Below, piece after piece: positions 1 through 11,268 of a stretch of DNA of 64,000 nt (positions are counted from its first letter, which is position 1; each line of letters starts with the position of its first letter). The notes beneath the pieces are model-generated. The model had not been told where the DNA came from and did not search any database. It was given only the letters and a program-made list of their open reading frames with translations. The position numbers were made by a program, and so were the translations under genes. The DNA is taken from assembly GCA_010015805.1 (NCBI GenBank), contig ML978124.1, forward strand, positions 1,860,001 through 1,924,000. Direction: 5' to 3'. This stretch comes from Rhizodiscina lignyota. Taxonomy: Eukaryota > Ascomycota > Dothideomycetes > Aulographales > Rhizodiscinaceae.

Positions 1-2460
1 CGGTCACCGATAAGCCTCTCAGCCAAGATGAGATCAAAAAGTACACGCAGTACTTCTACACGACGCTGTACTTGTGCCTCGGCATGATCTATCTCAAAGA
101 GAACCCCTTGCTTCGCGAGCCGCTCGAGACGAAGCATATCAAAACTCGTCTGCTCGGCCACTGGGGCAGTGATGCAGGCCAGAGCTTCACGTATATCCAC
201 TTCAATCGACTGATCAAGAAGTACGATCTCGATGCGATCTTTGTGTCCGGCCCGGGACATGGAGCACCCGCGGTACTGAGCAATGCGTACTTGGAGGGTA
301 CGTATAGCGAGGTGTACCCGAATATGGGCGAGGACGAGGAAGGTTTGAGGAGGTTCTTCCGCCAATTCTCGTTCCCGGGTGGCATTGGAAGCCATGCGAC
401 GCCTGAGACTCCAGGATCCCTGCACGAGGGAGGTGAGCTCGGATACAGTGTCTCTCACGCGTTCGGTACGGTCTTCGACCATCCCGATTTGATCACACTC
501 ACCATGGTCGGTGACGGCGAGTCCGAAACTGGTCCATTGGCTACTGCATGGCACGGCACCAAGTTCCTCAACCCTATCACTGACGGCGCGGTTTTGCCAG
601 TGCTCCACTTGAATGGATACAAGATAAACAACCCTACCGTATTAGCACGTATAACCAAGGAAGAGCTAGAAAGCCTGTTTATTGGATACGGATGGGAACC
701 ATACTTCGTTGAGGGTAGTGAGGTGGAGAGCATGCATCAAGCTATGGCTGGAACATTGGAGCAGTGCGTCGTCAAGATAAAGGAGTACCAGAAACAAGCA
801 AGAGATAGTGGCAAGGCATTCAGGCCAAGATGGCCAATGATTGTGCTGAGAACACCAAAGGGATGGACAGCGCCCAGGAAGCTTGACGGCAAGTATCTCG
901 AGGGATTCTGGAGGGCACATCAGGTCCCGATTACGGATGTCCACACAAACCCCGACCACCTTAAGATCCTCGAGAGCTGGATGAAGAGTTATGGCACAGA
1001 CAAGACTCTTGACAAGAGCGGCAAGCTCATTCCCGAGCTCCGAGCCCTTGCCCCCGATGGAAACCGACGAATGAGCGCGAACCCGATTACGAACGGCGGT
1101 TCTGTGCTGAAGAAGCTGCATGTACCTGACTTCAGAGACTATGCTATCCCGGTCACCAAGGGTGGGACGCTGGAGTATGCCAGCATGCAGAACTTCGCCA
1201 AGTTCCTGAGGGATATCGTTGGGAATAATATGAGCAACTTCCGTGTCTTCGGGCCCGACGAGACGCAGAGCAACAAGCTCGACACGATATACGAGGCTGG
1301 CAAGAAGATCTGGTTCGGAGAGTACTTCGAGGAGGATGCTGATGGCGGCAACCTGGCGTTCGATGGCCGAGTTATGGAGATGCTGAGCGAGCATACTGTT
1401 GAAGGGTGGCTGGAGGGCTACGTCCTCAGTGGACGACATGGAATGCTCAACTCATACGAGCCATTCATCCACATCATCGACAGCATGGTGAACCAACATC
1501 TGAAATGGTCGGTTATCCCTTCTCCTTCCCGTGCGGAGATACACTCAGCATTGTTTCCCAATTGTTCGCATCTTTACTAACGTGGACTATATGAATAGGC
1601 TTGAGAAGTGCATCGAGGTCGAATGGCGCCAAAAAATTGCATCACTCAACATCCTACTTACAGCGACCGTATGGCGCCAAGATCATAATGGATTTACACA
1701 TCAGGACCCAGGATTCTTGGACGTTATCTGCAACAAGAGTCCAGAGGTGACAAGAATCTACCTGCCTCCGGACGGCAATTCTCTGCTGAGCGTTATGGAC
1801 CACTGCTTCCGCAGCAAGAACTACGTCAACGTGATTGTCGCCGATAAGCAGAACCACTTGCAGTATATGGATATGGATCAAGCCATCGCGCACTGCACCA
1901 AAGGCGTGGGTATCTGGGACTGGGCGTCCAGCGACGACGATTTAGAACCAGACGTCGTTATGGCGTCCTGCGGCGACATGGCAACCCAAGAAGCACTTGC
2001 GGCGACCGCCCTGCTCCGCGAGTACCTGCCCGAAATGAGAATCCGCTTCGTCAACGTCGTGGACCTCTTCAAACTCATTCCCGACACCGAGCACCCACAC
2101 GGCTTGTCCGCTAAGGACTGGAAATCACTTTTCACGGAGGACAGGCCGTGCATCTTCAACTTCCACTCGTACCCGTGGCTCATCCACCGTCTGACGTACC
2201 ATCGCAAGGGCCAGCACAAGCTGCACGTGCGCGGATACCTTGAGAAGGGCAACATTGACACGCCGCTCGAGCTGGCGATCAGGAACCACACGGATCGTTT
2301 CAGTCTTGCGATCGCTGCGATCGATCAGGTCGCGTCGTATGGGAACCGTGGCGCGCATGCGAGGGAGACGTTCTTGAACAGGCAGATTTGGGCGAAGAAC
2401 TACGCGTATCACGAGGGTGTGGATCCAGAGGAGATCACGTCGTGGAAGTGGCCTTTCTAA
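1..2460 (+). CDS. Phosphoketolase (Xfp family), 5' end cut by window edge
   Basis: Thiamine-diphosphate enzyme that cleaves xylulose-5-phosphate or fructose-6-phosphate with phosphate to acetyl phosphate plus an aldose phosphate; expected in the cytosol. The frame is open from base 3. I place two exons, 3..1507 and 1599..2460, giving 788 residues, so only a short N-terminal piece lies outside the window. Family motifs seen: RLLGHWGSDAG, GPGHGAPA, FPGGIGSHATPETPGS, the diphosphate-binding GDGESETGP, LNGYKINNP, and WRQDHNGFTHQDPGF just after the intron. The intron (91 bp) starts GTCGGT, a weak donor, but it restores the family sequence QHLKW-LEKC and has a clear CTAAC branch point near 1577. 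Without this splice the first exon runs into a stop at 1580. Identification is secure; the donor base is the least certain detail. Confidence 0.96.
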
Positions 2461-4194
2461 GCTTCAATCAAAGGGAAACAGGCGTAAAAGTGATTCGGAT
2501 GATGTAAGTGACAAGGACAGAAGGTGGCCTTTCTACACTTCAACCGTGGTAAACGGACGGTGCTTCTGCGAAACTCAAAAGGAAAATGAAACTCGAGTCT
2601 GGGTCGTAAAGGTGGGATACACCGTACGGCGAGGATAATAGAAGATAAGGACTTTTCATTTTTGGATTTTAGCTGGGATAGACACGATAATGAATTCAAT
2701 GACGTTCCTTCGGTCTTTTCGAGGTCATTCCGACGCCGGAAATCTATGCAACCATACTTCACCACATTGGCGATCAGTTTGCAACAGCAGTGATCATCAG
2801 CTTCGCAGACACCACAGCGCATCTGCATTTCCACCTATCAGAACCAGGATCTATATCCATCTTGCTTTGCCGAAATCCTCCCACGTGCTCCGGCTTTTTT
2901 CAAGGCATTCGACTCTACATATCGGTGCCCTGGGATGGCCAAATTCGATATGCTCAGACAAGGATCAAGCACAGCCCATCGGCATAGCGTCCTTTGTTGC
3001 TCGCCAAGCGACAGTCAAGAAACAAGAGAAAGAACACGTTTGATTTTTGAGCCTCCACGTCTGAGGGGCGACGGCGGCCTTCTTCTAAGGGCAGCTCCAA
3101 GGCATTGGCAGAGCGAACACGAAGAATATCCCACGATGCAAATTACGACGTTGCACCGAGCCACGGCACTCGAGCCAAGCTGCACACCCAAGGCTTACCC
3201 ATCATCACCCTTTCCCACCCGCTCGCCTTACTCTCACGGCACTCCGTGAACACGGGATTCGCGTGGTGTGTGAGTGGTCACCTGTCGGGGCGAGACTGCG
3301 TGCAAGCTGGAGTGCCGACGGACACCGCCGGGAGCGGCGATGCCCCGTGTGGCAAGTGATCTGAGTTCAGGCACGAAAAATTTCCTTCTAGAATCCTTCT
3401 AGCGCCGATCGCTGCACCCAACGCCTTCTTCACCCTGTCACCATCGATTGGTGGAGGCGTGGCAGCGGCTAAGAAAGCAAGTCCTCATGCAACGTGTTGC
3501 GCATCTGCCGTTCTGGAAGGACTTTGCGGGCGATGCAAGGCCAGCGTTCTATTGTTCCCTTATTCCCTTGCGCTGCGGAAGACCCTGCGCCGAAGGAGTC
3601 GTGGAAATGCGTTGAGAGAGCTGCGACGCCACTGCAGCTCCTGCTCTCTGCCTCGCGACAGCCCTGCCCTCAGACGCCCTGCCATCCAGTGCCAGGAGGC
3701 TTGATTCTGGCCAAGCGCCCGCTGACTCGCCCGCTGCGAACCCGCCGACCTGGCCCGGTATTCGGACCGCCCTTGATCTGGTGAGAATGCCGTCCACCCA
3801 AGGCGCCCGCGTTTGCCATCATCCCGCCGTGCATTTGCAGCCGCCATCCATGACGAGCGTGCGCTTTGACTGCGCTCGGGTCAAATGTTGGCGATTCATG
3901 AGTGCCCAAGTGGGGCGCTAAGGACGGGTGAGCGAGAGCGAAACGGGCAGGCATTCGCTCGCTCTTCTGCTGCTCGCCAGGATTCATACTGCCTCAAAGT
4001 CCCAGCTCTTATTTGACAGGGTAGTCGTCTACTTGTCTCTGCCCTATTGCTGCTCTCACTTTTCAGGCCACCAGCCTTATACCCGGAGCCTTGTACATAC
4101 GTATTTCTAGCCTCGAGCCCCAACTTTAATCACTCCACATTCACTCCATCGCTCTCTCCACCTCCAACCATACATACATATACAGGAGAACAGA
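2461..4194. other. Intergenic region, 1.7 kb
   Basis: Lies between two genes on the same strand. Several GC-rich open frames of 60-130 codons occur on both strands from 2.7 to 4.1 kb, but none has a recognisable motif or fungal-looking composition. The last 150 bases before the next start codon are pyrimidine-rich, as in many fungal promoters and leaders. I see no RNA gene or repeat. Confidence 0.5.
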
Positions 4195-4899
4195 ATGGCG
4201 CTCTTCGAAGCGTTCTCCTTCTCGCCCTCAGAACGACACCCATCCTCTCTGTCCCATCACATCCTCCAAGTATCACCAATGTCGACACCTACCTCCGCCT
4301 ACGAACCCGTACCCGCCTCGCGTCGACATTCGCTAGCAATCTCAGAACTGTCGCACAAATTCTCAGAACAGAATATCTCCAAACCTCCATCATCAATTCC
4401 TCCGCCGTCCTACTTCGATATTCCCGTCTCTCCAAGCGCCGCGCCAGCCGTTCGGCAATCATCGCCACCACGGGACCGCTCGTGGTCTCCACCATTGGGC
4501 GGTGGGTATAGACGGCTAAGCGCTGCTGCGATACGAGCGCAACGGCAGGCAAACATCAGATTATTGTCCGACCAGTCCCATCTCCGAGAGTTGTCCGCGT
4601 TGGTCGAACAGATGGTCGACTCCGGATCACAATGTCGCGTCTGCACATCCACTTCCTCTTCCACCGCGACTTCGCCTACCTTGTCTACTGCTACGTCGTT
4701 GCCACAGAGCCCCATTGATGAGGGCATTGACGAGATGGAGTGCGCGGAAGGCGAGGATGAAGACTACCCGTCGAGGTCTCTGAACTTCAGACGAAGCGGA
4801 GACGTCGCCGCTATGGCTGCACCTGGCGCAGCGGCTGCTGCGTGCGTAAGGAAGGATGTGAGAGTGAGAAAGCAGCGACGGTACCGGAGCTCGAGGTGA
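4195..4899 (+). CDS. Uncharacterised fungal protein, low complexity, 234 aa
   Basis: Single-exon frame starting in the context CAGAATGGCG after a CT-rich leader. I do not recognise a domain. The N-terminal half is Ser/Pro-rich, with RRHSLAISELSHKFSEQ around residues 43-59, and a run of proline and serine follows. A central helix-prone stretch (RAQRQANIRLLSDQSHLREL) and a Cys-x2-Cys (QCRVC) lie near residues 118-150, then Ser/Thr-rich and acidic segments and a basic, arginine-rich tail. The look is of an intrinsically disordered regulatory or scaffold protein. It is called real from length, start context and non-random composition; there is no functional evidence. Confidence 0.65.
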   Translation: MALFEAFSFSPSERHPSSLSHHILQVSPMSTPTSAYEPVPASRRHSLAISELSHKFSEQNISKPPSSIPPPSYFDIPVSPSAAPAVRQSSPPRDRSWSPPLGGGYRRLSAAAIRAQRQANIRLLSDQSHLRELSALVEQMVDSGSQCRVCTSTSSSTATSPTLSTATSLPQSPIDEGIDEMECAEGEDEDYPSRSLNFRRSGDVAAMAAPGAAAAACVRKDVRVRKQRRYRSSR

Positions 4900-5396
4900 T
4901 GATGCGGTGTGAATAGCCATTTCGGCTCTGCATTGGGAAGGCGCACAATTGATTTATCTGTTTACCAAAGCATAGCATGCGGGAAGGGAATTGCATGAAC
5001 TTATGGCATGAGCGGAATAGACGGATTGGACTATAAAATGCCGCTGCCAGGAGGTTATCCTAATGGAGCCTGATGGAGCTAATTCATTGTATTGGTACGA
5101 AGTGGCGTTTCGACGCAAGAGTCCAGCGCAAAATGGACAATATGAATGTTCAATTGAATAGATTTCAAATCCAAATTCGTCTTCAATTGGCCCCAACTCG
5201 CAGCGTCGAGAGATGCAGATGCAGTTCCAGTCCCTGTGCCAAGAATAGACGATCGGCCATGCAGGAGTCGCACCAAGCTTTTCGGTCTCGCTTTCGAGCT
5301 GCACAATCTTGCCGTCTCGTCTCATCCATCTCGACAAGAGGCTTCAGATCGCAATTCTAGTAAGCACATGCTAGAATGCCTCGATAACAGCCCTTA
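4900..5396. other. Intergenic region, 0.5 kb
   Basis: Between two plus-strand genes. It holds only short open frames with no recognisable motif, and no repeat or RNA gene that I can see. Confidence 0.45.
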
Positions 5397-6653
5397 ATGG
5401 CCTCCGCTCGCGCCGCACTCGCGAAAAGCGTTGTAGCGAAGGCCACTCACGTCCGCATCTACCCTCCGCCGGCGGACCTGGGGGAGAGCAGGGAGATATT
5501 GAAGGTGCTGCAGAGGTATGGAGAGGTGGTTACGTATAAGAATCTGAAAGTAGGTATACTTGGTTTTCTACATTGCATCATAATCTTTCTCGTTGTTGAG
5601 CCCTTCGGCTCGTTTGATGCGCACGAGGACCGTCTCGCAATAAAATATGGACGTTAGCTTCAAGATGCTAATACCAGGCTGGCAACGCAGTATGAATTCA
5701 ACAACCCTTCCCCGAATTCCTCCTTAGCGATATTCCGCGACCAAGAGTCAGTGGATAGGCTCATCAGCGAGTCTCCGCTGCGCTTTGCACTTGAACCCGT
5801 CGAAGATGACTCGAAGCCTCCATCGAGGACACCTCTTACAGACCTATACAACAAGCTCGAAGCTGAGGACGCCAGCAAGAGACCGGAGAGGACACAGAGA
5901 GGCTGGCAGGTGAGCGAGTCGAAAGACCCGTTCGCACAGTCACTGGCACGCGAGACGGAAGACTCAATGGATCCCGCCGCCGAACCAGATTCCGATACTA
6001 CCTCCTACACTCCTTCTCCCGCCGCCGACAACTTCTACCCTGAATCAGACCCAGAAGAATATTCCACCGAGCCCCAGTCTTCGACGAAAGACTCTCGTGG
6101 CCCTCGCCATTTCCTCCTCCACGCGCAGCCCTGGGTGGGCATCGGTTTCGCGCACTACCTCGCTCGCACGCCGTATTGCGGGCCCTTCGGCATCGACACC
6201 AAGAGCGTCGCGCAGCAGGACCTAATCGATAAGGTTCCCCTACCGGGTCTCAGCGTAGTCAGCCTGAAGCAACCATCGCCGTTTGAGAGGATAGTCGCGA
6301 AGCAGGCGATGGCACTGAAGGCGCGCAGGACGTTGAGGGAAATTGCGGAGGGCAGAGATGAAGATGGGTTGGCAGCGAGGGGGAAGATGGATGATCTTAG
6401 CCAGTTCGATGTCAGAGGGATCATGGTGTCTCCGAAGGACGGGCGGAGTGGGCACATCTCGATTGAAGAGTCGAGGAGGAGGGCGCGGACGGCCGCGACA
6501 GATATTGGGATTGATGATTGGGATACAGATGTACGTGGAGCTGGCGGAGGCGATGAGGATGGATGGGGCAGGGCGAAGAATGATACGAGAGTGGGTGCTG
6601 ACGATGGATGGGGCCACGAGCCGAGGAAATACTCGTTAAAACCACGAAGATAA
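5397..6653 (+). CDS. Conserved fungal protein with N-terminal RRM-like fold, 371 aa
   Basis: Two exons, 5397..5549 and 5691..6653. The 141-bp intron (GTAGGT...CGCAG, branch GCTAAT) joins TYKNLK to YEFNNPSPNS. Without it the first frame stops at 5657. Residues 15-85 read like a beta-alpha-beta-beta-alpha-beta RNA-recognition-type fold: THVRIYPPPADL, then an amphipathic helix, VVTYKNLKYEF, and NSSLAIFRDQESVDRLI. A Ser/Pro/Glu-rich linker follows. A second conserved-looking block begins HFLLHAQPWVGIGFAHYL near residue 180 and runs through GPFGIDTKSVAQQDLIDKV. The C-terminal tail is basic and then Gly/Asp/Trp-rich (DGWGRAKND, DDGWGHEP). I do not know its function; RNA binding or a mitochondrial role is only a guess. 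It is convergent with the next gene. Confidence 0.8.
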
Positions 6654-7220
6654 CAACCTGGAATAAGCGTTCTCGGAGAATACAAGGATAGTCACGACTG
6701 TGGGAAATAGTGTCGAGTACACGACTCCCTAAACACTTCCTCAAATACTGCCTTCAATACCTCTAGACACACTTTCATCACGCGGCAAGCACACCTTTAA
6801 ATACTCTTTAAACACATCGTAAACACGCCTCTCTTAATATCCCGCACACACTCCTCTAACACACTCTCTGTTCGTCTGTACTAACACAACCCAGACTAGA
6901 GAAACTCCACTATTGAATTGCATAGTACGATTCGGTGTGCCTGGCTTCGCACGATCTGCCCCCTGAACGCGCGAGCTTTGGAAGGTTCAGTCGATTGGAC
7001 TTGTTCTGAAGCGGCATGAGCTTGCTCGAAGCAATGGCAATCTTTGACCAGTAGTGTGGTAATTTCATTGCATTTGAAAGCAATCTGCCTACGAAACGCT
7101 TGACTGGATTGAAAGGGACCTCCGAATAATAACAGAAGATGCATGTACGAAATGTTGCAAGATAGCCCAATACGCCTCATATCGGTTCAATACCGCTCCA
7201 TGCACGGATATCAATTCCCA
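6654..7220. other. Convergent intergenic region
   Basis: Shared 3' region of two convergent genes. It contains ACAC-rich sequence around 6770-6880 and short open frames without motifs. Nothing else is recognisable. Confidence 0.45.
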
Positions 7221-7879
7221 TTATTTGGATCCCTCACACCATGCTTTCAAATCTTGATTGTACCTCTCCCAGCCGTTCTTGGTTTTTGCCTGAAATCCAA
7301 TCTGACGCGCGACAAAACTGTCGCCCATCATGAATGACAGCGCGCCCGTAAACTTCTCCTCCTGGTAGAAAGTCGTTCCACCTGGAGTCGTCGTACTTGG
7401 AGTAAAGCGGAAGGTATGCTCGCCGCTGAAGATCAAAGGTACGCTGCCGATCCATCGGAATTCGGTTGGAGAATTTGCCTGTTGAATGTATCAGACTTAG
7501 GTGATTCTATTGAAGTAGTGATGAAAGGTTAAAGGCAAAGGGCGAAGAGGTGAACGTACAAGGCACGTTGCGGTGCTGCCGCCGAATTCGAAGACAATGT
7601 CGACTTTGTCGCCGGCCTCGAAGGGTTTGTCCGGAATGGTTGGCTTAATGGACCTGAAGAAACCATTCGGGTGGTAGTTTGGTAATTGGGAGAAGTCCAA
7701 GAACTAAAAAATAGTCAGCCATGTAACGCTGGAGAGGGTCGTATCCTGGATATCGAGCTGCATGAAGAAATGTGAATTGCTTGGAGGGGTTTGAGAATGC
7801 CGCGAATACAAGTTCTTACCTTCTCCCTCACCTCTGTAGGAGAAGCTGAGATTTCAATGCTTTTATCGAGCACGTACAT
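7221..7879 (-). CDS. SRPBCC-fold (START/polyketide-cyclase-like) protein, 153 aa
   Basis: Three exons on the minus strand: 7820..7879, 7560..7703 and 7221..7478. Introns are 116 bp (GTAAGA...TTAG) and 81 bp (GTACGT...ACAG), both phase 0. The spliced protein starts MYVLDKSIEISASPTEV and continues REK-FLDFSQLPNYHPNGF, a typical opening of fungal SRPBCC proteins. Further on are the strands GDKVDIVFEFGG, FRWIGSVPLIFSGEHTFRF, and the GALSFMMGDSF-to-YNQDLKA C-terminal helix. The fold binds hydrophobic ligands in a deep pocket; no ligand can be read from the sequence. The length matches a single-domain protein. Its promoter lies in the 544 bp shared with the divergent Zn2Cys6 gene, a position that allows, but does not show, co-regulation. 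Confidence 0.88.
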
Positions 7880-8423
7880 GCTGAGGAAAAGGCAAAGGAC
7901 GAGTCCGTTTTAGAAGAGAGTAGAGCTTGGTATATGTATCACGTGATAAGGTGTACGGACGAGGTTATGTCGAAGGGTTGAGACAATGAGCTAAAAGCAG
8001 TAGAGGAATAGTAGAACGATGATATTGAGTATATATGTATGGGTTTGAGAATGAAGGATTAGGCATCTTGAAGATGTCCGGCCCTCATATCGGTTACGGT
8101 GTCCATCTTAGCGTGTGTGCTGGTGGCTTGATTGAGTTACATAGCTATTGACGATGCGGTCTCCACAAGGGAAAGACAAGGTTACTCGCATATTAAGCCT
8201 CCCGAAGTCGGTGGTGTAGTATTTAATGCAGCTTCGAGTGTTGCAGTTTTCAAAAAACGACAAGGTTACTCGTGCATTGAGCCGCAAGAGGTATAGCGTG
8301 AATCTTAATAGCGTCTTGGGTGCATCCAAACGAACGACAGGAACGACCGGCACCACCAGATTCGAGCAAAGTGGTCATACCCCATGCTTATTAACAACTC
8401 TCAAAGCTAGTACTCATGTGGAC
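7880..8423. other. Divergent promoter region
   Basis: Shared upstream DNA of the SRPBCC gene (leftward) and the Zn2Cys6 regulator (rightward). An in-frame ATG at 8226 could extend the regulator by 66 residues, but the extension is not family-like. No repeat or RNA gene seen. Confidence 0.5.
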
Positions 8424-9957
8424 ATGGTGAATATTGGTGGGAGGTCGAAAGGCTGCTCTACTTGTCGCCGAAGGCGAGTCAAATGCGGTAAGCCTTATGC
8501 TTCGACAGAACGCGAAAACCTGAACTAAACTTTCCTCAGACGAGAACCGTCCCATATGTAGGCGGTGCGAAAGATGGGGTTTTGATTGCGATGGACCCAA
8601 AGACATCACTTTCGTCGAAGGGACGATTCTGAAGTCCAGAAGGACTGATAAAGGAGCGACTGTATCACCAAGGTATAACGCTGTAGATACGCATCCTACT
8701 GTTCGACAGATCCCACTTTCTCCTTCATTGAGGGGTTTTGAGTTCGAGATCTCCATCTGCTATGCTCGAAGACGTCTGCGCCCTGGTGGTCCTGTTGACC
8801 TAGCGTTGCAGGAGATTCAGCCTAGCGACATGAGAACAGCCGGAACGACCACAGCAAATGGCCAAATCTTCCCTCATGCTATTCTCGGCTTAGCTACTAT
8901 TTTCTTCGGTACTCAACACAGACAAGGGCATATTTCCGACCACGGGTACGCCATTCATGGGGTGGCACTGAAGCAGCTTAATCAAGCACTATCAGATCCA
9001 AAGTATTGTAACAGTGACGAAGTCATGCTCTCTGTTGTAACTTTGGCTATGTTAGAGTCCTTGGTGCCCAGCGGTTCAAAGAACTACTTGAAACATATGA
9101 TTGGACTGGAAAGACTACTCGGGCTTCGCGACCCCAGCTCATATTGCGCTCCGAAGACAGCTGAACTGTACAAGAACATGCGCCCCATGATTCTTTTGGC
9201 TTCGTTACGCACGAGGAGACCATCGATTCTAGCAACAACAGAATGGAAGAGAGTGTTGAGGGCGAACTGCTCCGATGAAGAGATGCAGGAACAGGACTTA
9301 TTTGATGTCTTGGCAGACTGTACGGTCTTGATCGCGGAGGGTGATAGTTTGTTTGCGAATTGCGACTTGAATTTTGAGGGGGCTAAGCACCAGCAAGACG
9401 AACTGAAGCAACGGGCGCTAAATCTGCTGACTTACCTTGGACATTGGAAAAGGCGATGGGGTGGTGATAAAATAAATGCTTACTCCGAAACTTCTGCAGT
9501 TTCTAAGGGATACGCGTCGCCACCTTTTCTCACGATGTATGAGTTCCGGAACGAGTCCACAGCGATCATGTTAATGCTTTACAACACGACACTCATCTAT
9601 GTTCTCAAGATCCTCGCCTCCTTTCCATCCGAAGCCCCACGCTTTCGCTCCAGCCAGAGGCGCATGCAAAACGTACTGCAGGATGCAGGATATCTGGATG
9701 ATCCCTGGAAACACACCAAAGACGAATATGTTGCTGCGGAGCGGTTAGCCGCCTTAGAAGTCTGTCGCTGTCTTCCAGACTACCTAATTCGAAAGTCGCG
9801 TTTGAATTCAGAATACTCTCCACCAGTCGTCCACTGGGCTGTCACAACCGCCTGGATGACGCTTTTGGGCAACGAGTCCGCTGAGGGAAGATGGATGACG
9901 AACCTACTAAACATGAAAAGTAAAGAGTTGATTGCTAAAGGTACATGGGAAGCCTGA
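8424..9957 (+). CDS. Zn(II)2Cys6 transcription factor, 493 aa
   Basis: Two exons, 8424..8487 and 8540..9957. The 52-bp intron (GTAAGC...CTCAG) sits inside the zinc cluster, a common place in this family. The binuclear cluster is complete: cysteines 11, 14, 21, 28, 31 and 38 (pattern C-x2-C-x6-C-x6-C-x2-C-x6-C) with the basic run CRRRRVKCDENRP. The rest resembles a fungal-specific regulatory domain of the Fungal_trans_2 type, with FEISICYARRRLRPGGPVDL and LALQEIQPSDM near residues 95-125 and a long helical middle part. The start at 8424 was chosen because such proteins usually begin a few residues before the first cysteine (MVNIGGRSKGC). It reads toward an MFS exporter 1.3 kb downstream, which it may regulate; the target is not known. 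Confidence 0.92.
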
Positions 9958-11268
9958 GAGCGCTTAGACATAGATTATGAGAGAACTTGTAGAATTTGGA
10001 ATCCACAAGCCGGAGGCGGCCGCAGATAATGATCAACTGATACCTCTGTCTAAAACCTACGCAGTGCGCGTTTGCGTAATCCAATTAGGAAAACGCGCAG
10101 AATGCAAGACCTCAGAATGTGAGATGTGGATGCCAACTCCGCCGAGTTTTTGTACGGAGTTGATGCGCATAATATATGCTAAGGAATATGACGACCCACA
10201 GGCAAGCAGCCAATCAGAAGCGTCAACGTCGAGAGCCGCCTCTGCAGCCACGTGCTTACGCGCTGACCGGGATTCGGATCTCTCCGGAACCCACCAAGCC
10301 CACGCGTCATTGATTTTTCTGTCTCACGTACATAACATTATCTTTTACGCTCCTTCGTACTTCGGACATTCGGTCTTTCCACTAAGGTAGACGTGATATG
10401 TTTAGGCATCATGGCGCATCACGTTCTTATCGCCATGCAAAACTCCGAGACCGTTTGTCATTTGAAGTCATCAAAAGGCGTACATCTTGGTCCGCATTTG
10501 TCCATCCGTAGCCTTTGTGCTCGGCGACTGTCTTGGGGGAATCTACACGACCAAACATTGCTTTCGATCGTATTGGGCTATGGTACCCTTGCAGATTCGT
10601 CCGACTGTCGGTGTGATCACAAACCGATCATCGACTGCGCTGTAAGGGCTAGGCGGTATAACCAATGAAGCTCAGTATGATGTTCAGCCCTAGACTCAGG
10701 CCTCTCGTTATCTAAGATCGCAAAGTAGTAGATCCGCCATTCGGATCTAGAATATCCTTTCCAGCCTGGCATGATGCAAAAGGCTTTCAGTATTAGGCCT
10801 CCCGAGCACCCACATTTGCCATTGGCCAGCTCGACTGTCTCGCCAGTACTCCGTACCATAATCGGATTACCAAAGTCGGATGGTCTTTTCTCCCGAGTAG
10901 ACTGTTGACTCACCGACTACTGAAGCCTCTAGCCGAGATCTACACTCTGGAGGAAATGTGGAGACTAAGACACGAGAAATGCGTCGGTGTTTCTGCGACT
11001 CAACTTCCACGGTAGGTATTCGGAGCGAGCGGAGTACGAACGAACCCTTCGGGAACGCTGTGGCTGACCCGAGCCCGAGTCTGACTTTTTCTTGGTAAAG
11101 TTCTTGGAGAATAGATCATAGATATTATATCTATGCCCTGCTCGTTGATTATTTTTCGCGTTCGTGTCTTGTAAGCTTTACTTTTAAGCTTGTATTCTTC
11201 AGCTTTCGTTTGGTTGCAAGTGAGACATTCTGCACATTTTCGCAGTCAGTCTTACCCACGATTTCAAC
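9958..11268. other. Intergenic region, 1.3 kb
   Basis: Between the Zn2Cys6 gene and the MFS gene, same strand. A 137-codon plus-strand frame (9977..10390) and a 98-codon minus frame (10617..10913) show no motif, and I do not call them genes. The last 150 bases are T-rich with TTTCGCG and TTCGTTTGG and probably form the transporter promoter. Confidence 0.45.

Noticed and set aside
666-1439. 257-codon minus-strand frame
   Set aside because: Antisense shadow of the phosphoketolase; the plus frame carries all conserved motifs.
3459-3987. Overlapping GC-rich frames on both strands
   Set aside because: They overlap each other in GC-rich DNA without recognisable protein sequence; explained by low stop frequency.
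9977-10390. 137-codon plus-strand frame
   Set aside because: No motif, no convincing start context, and composition like surrounding intergenic DNA.
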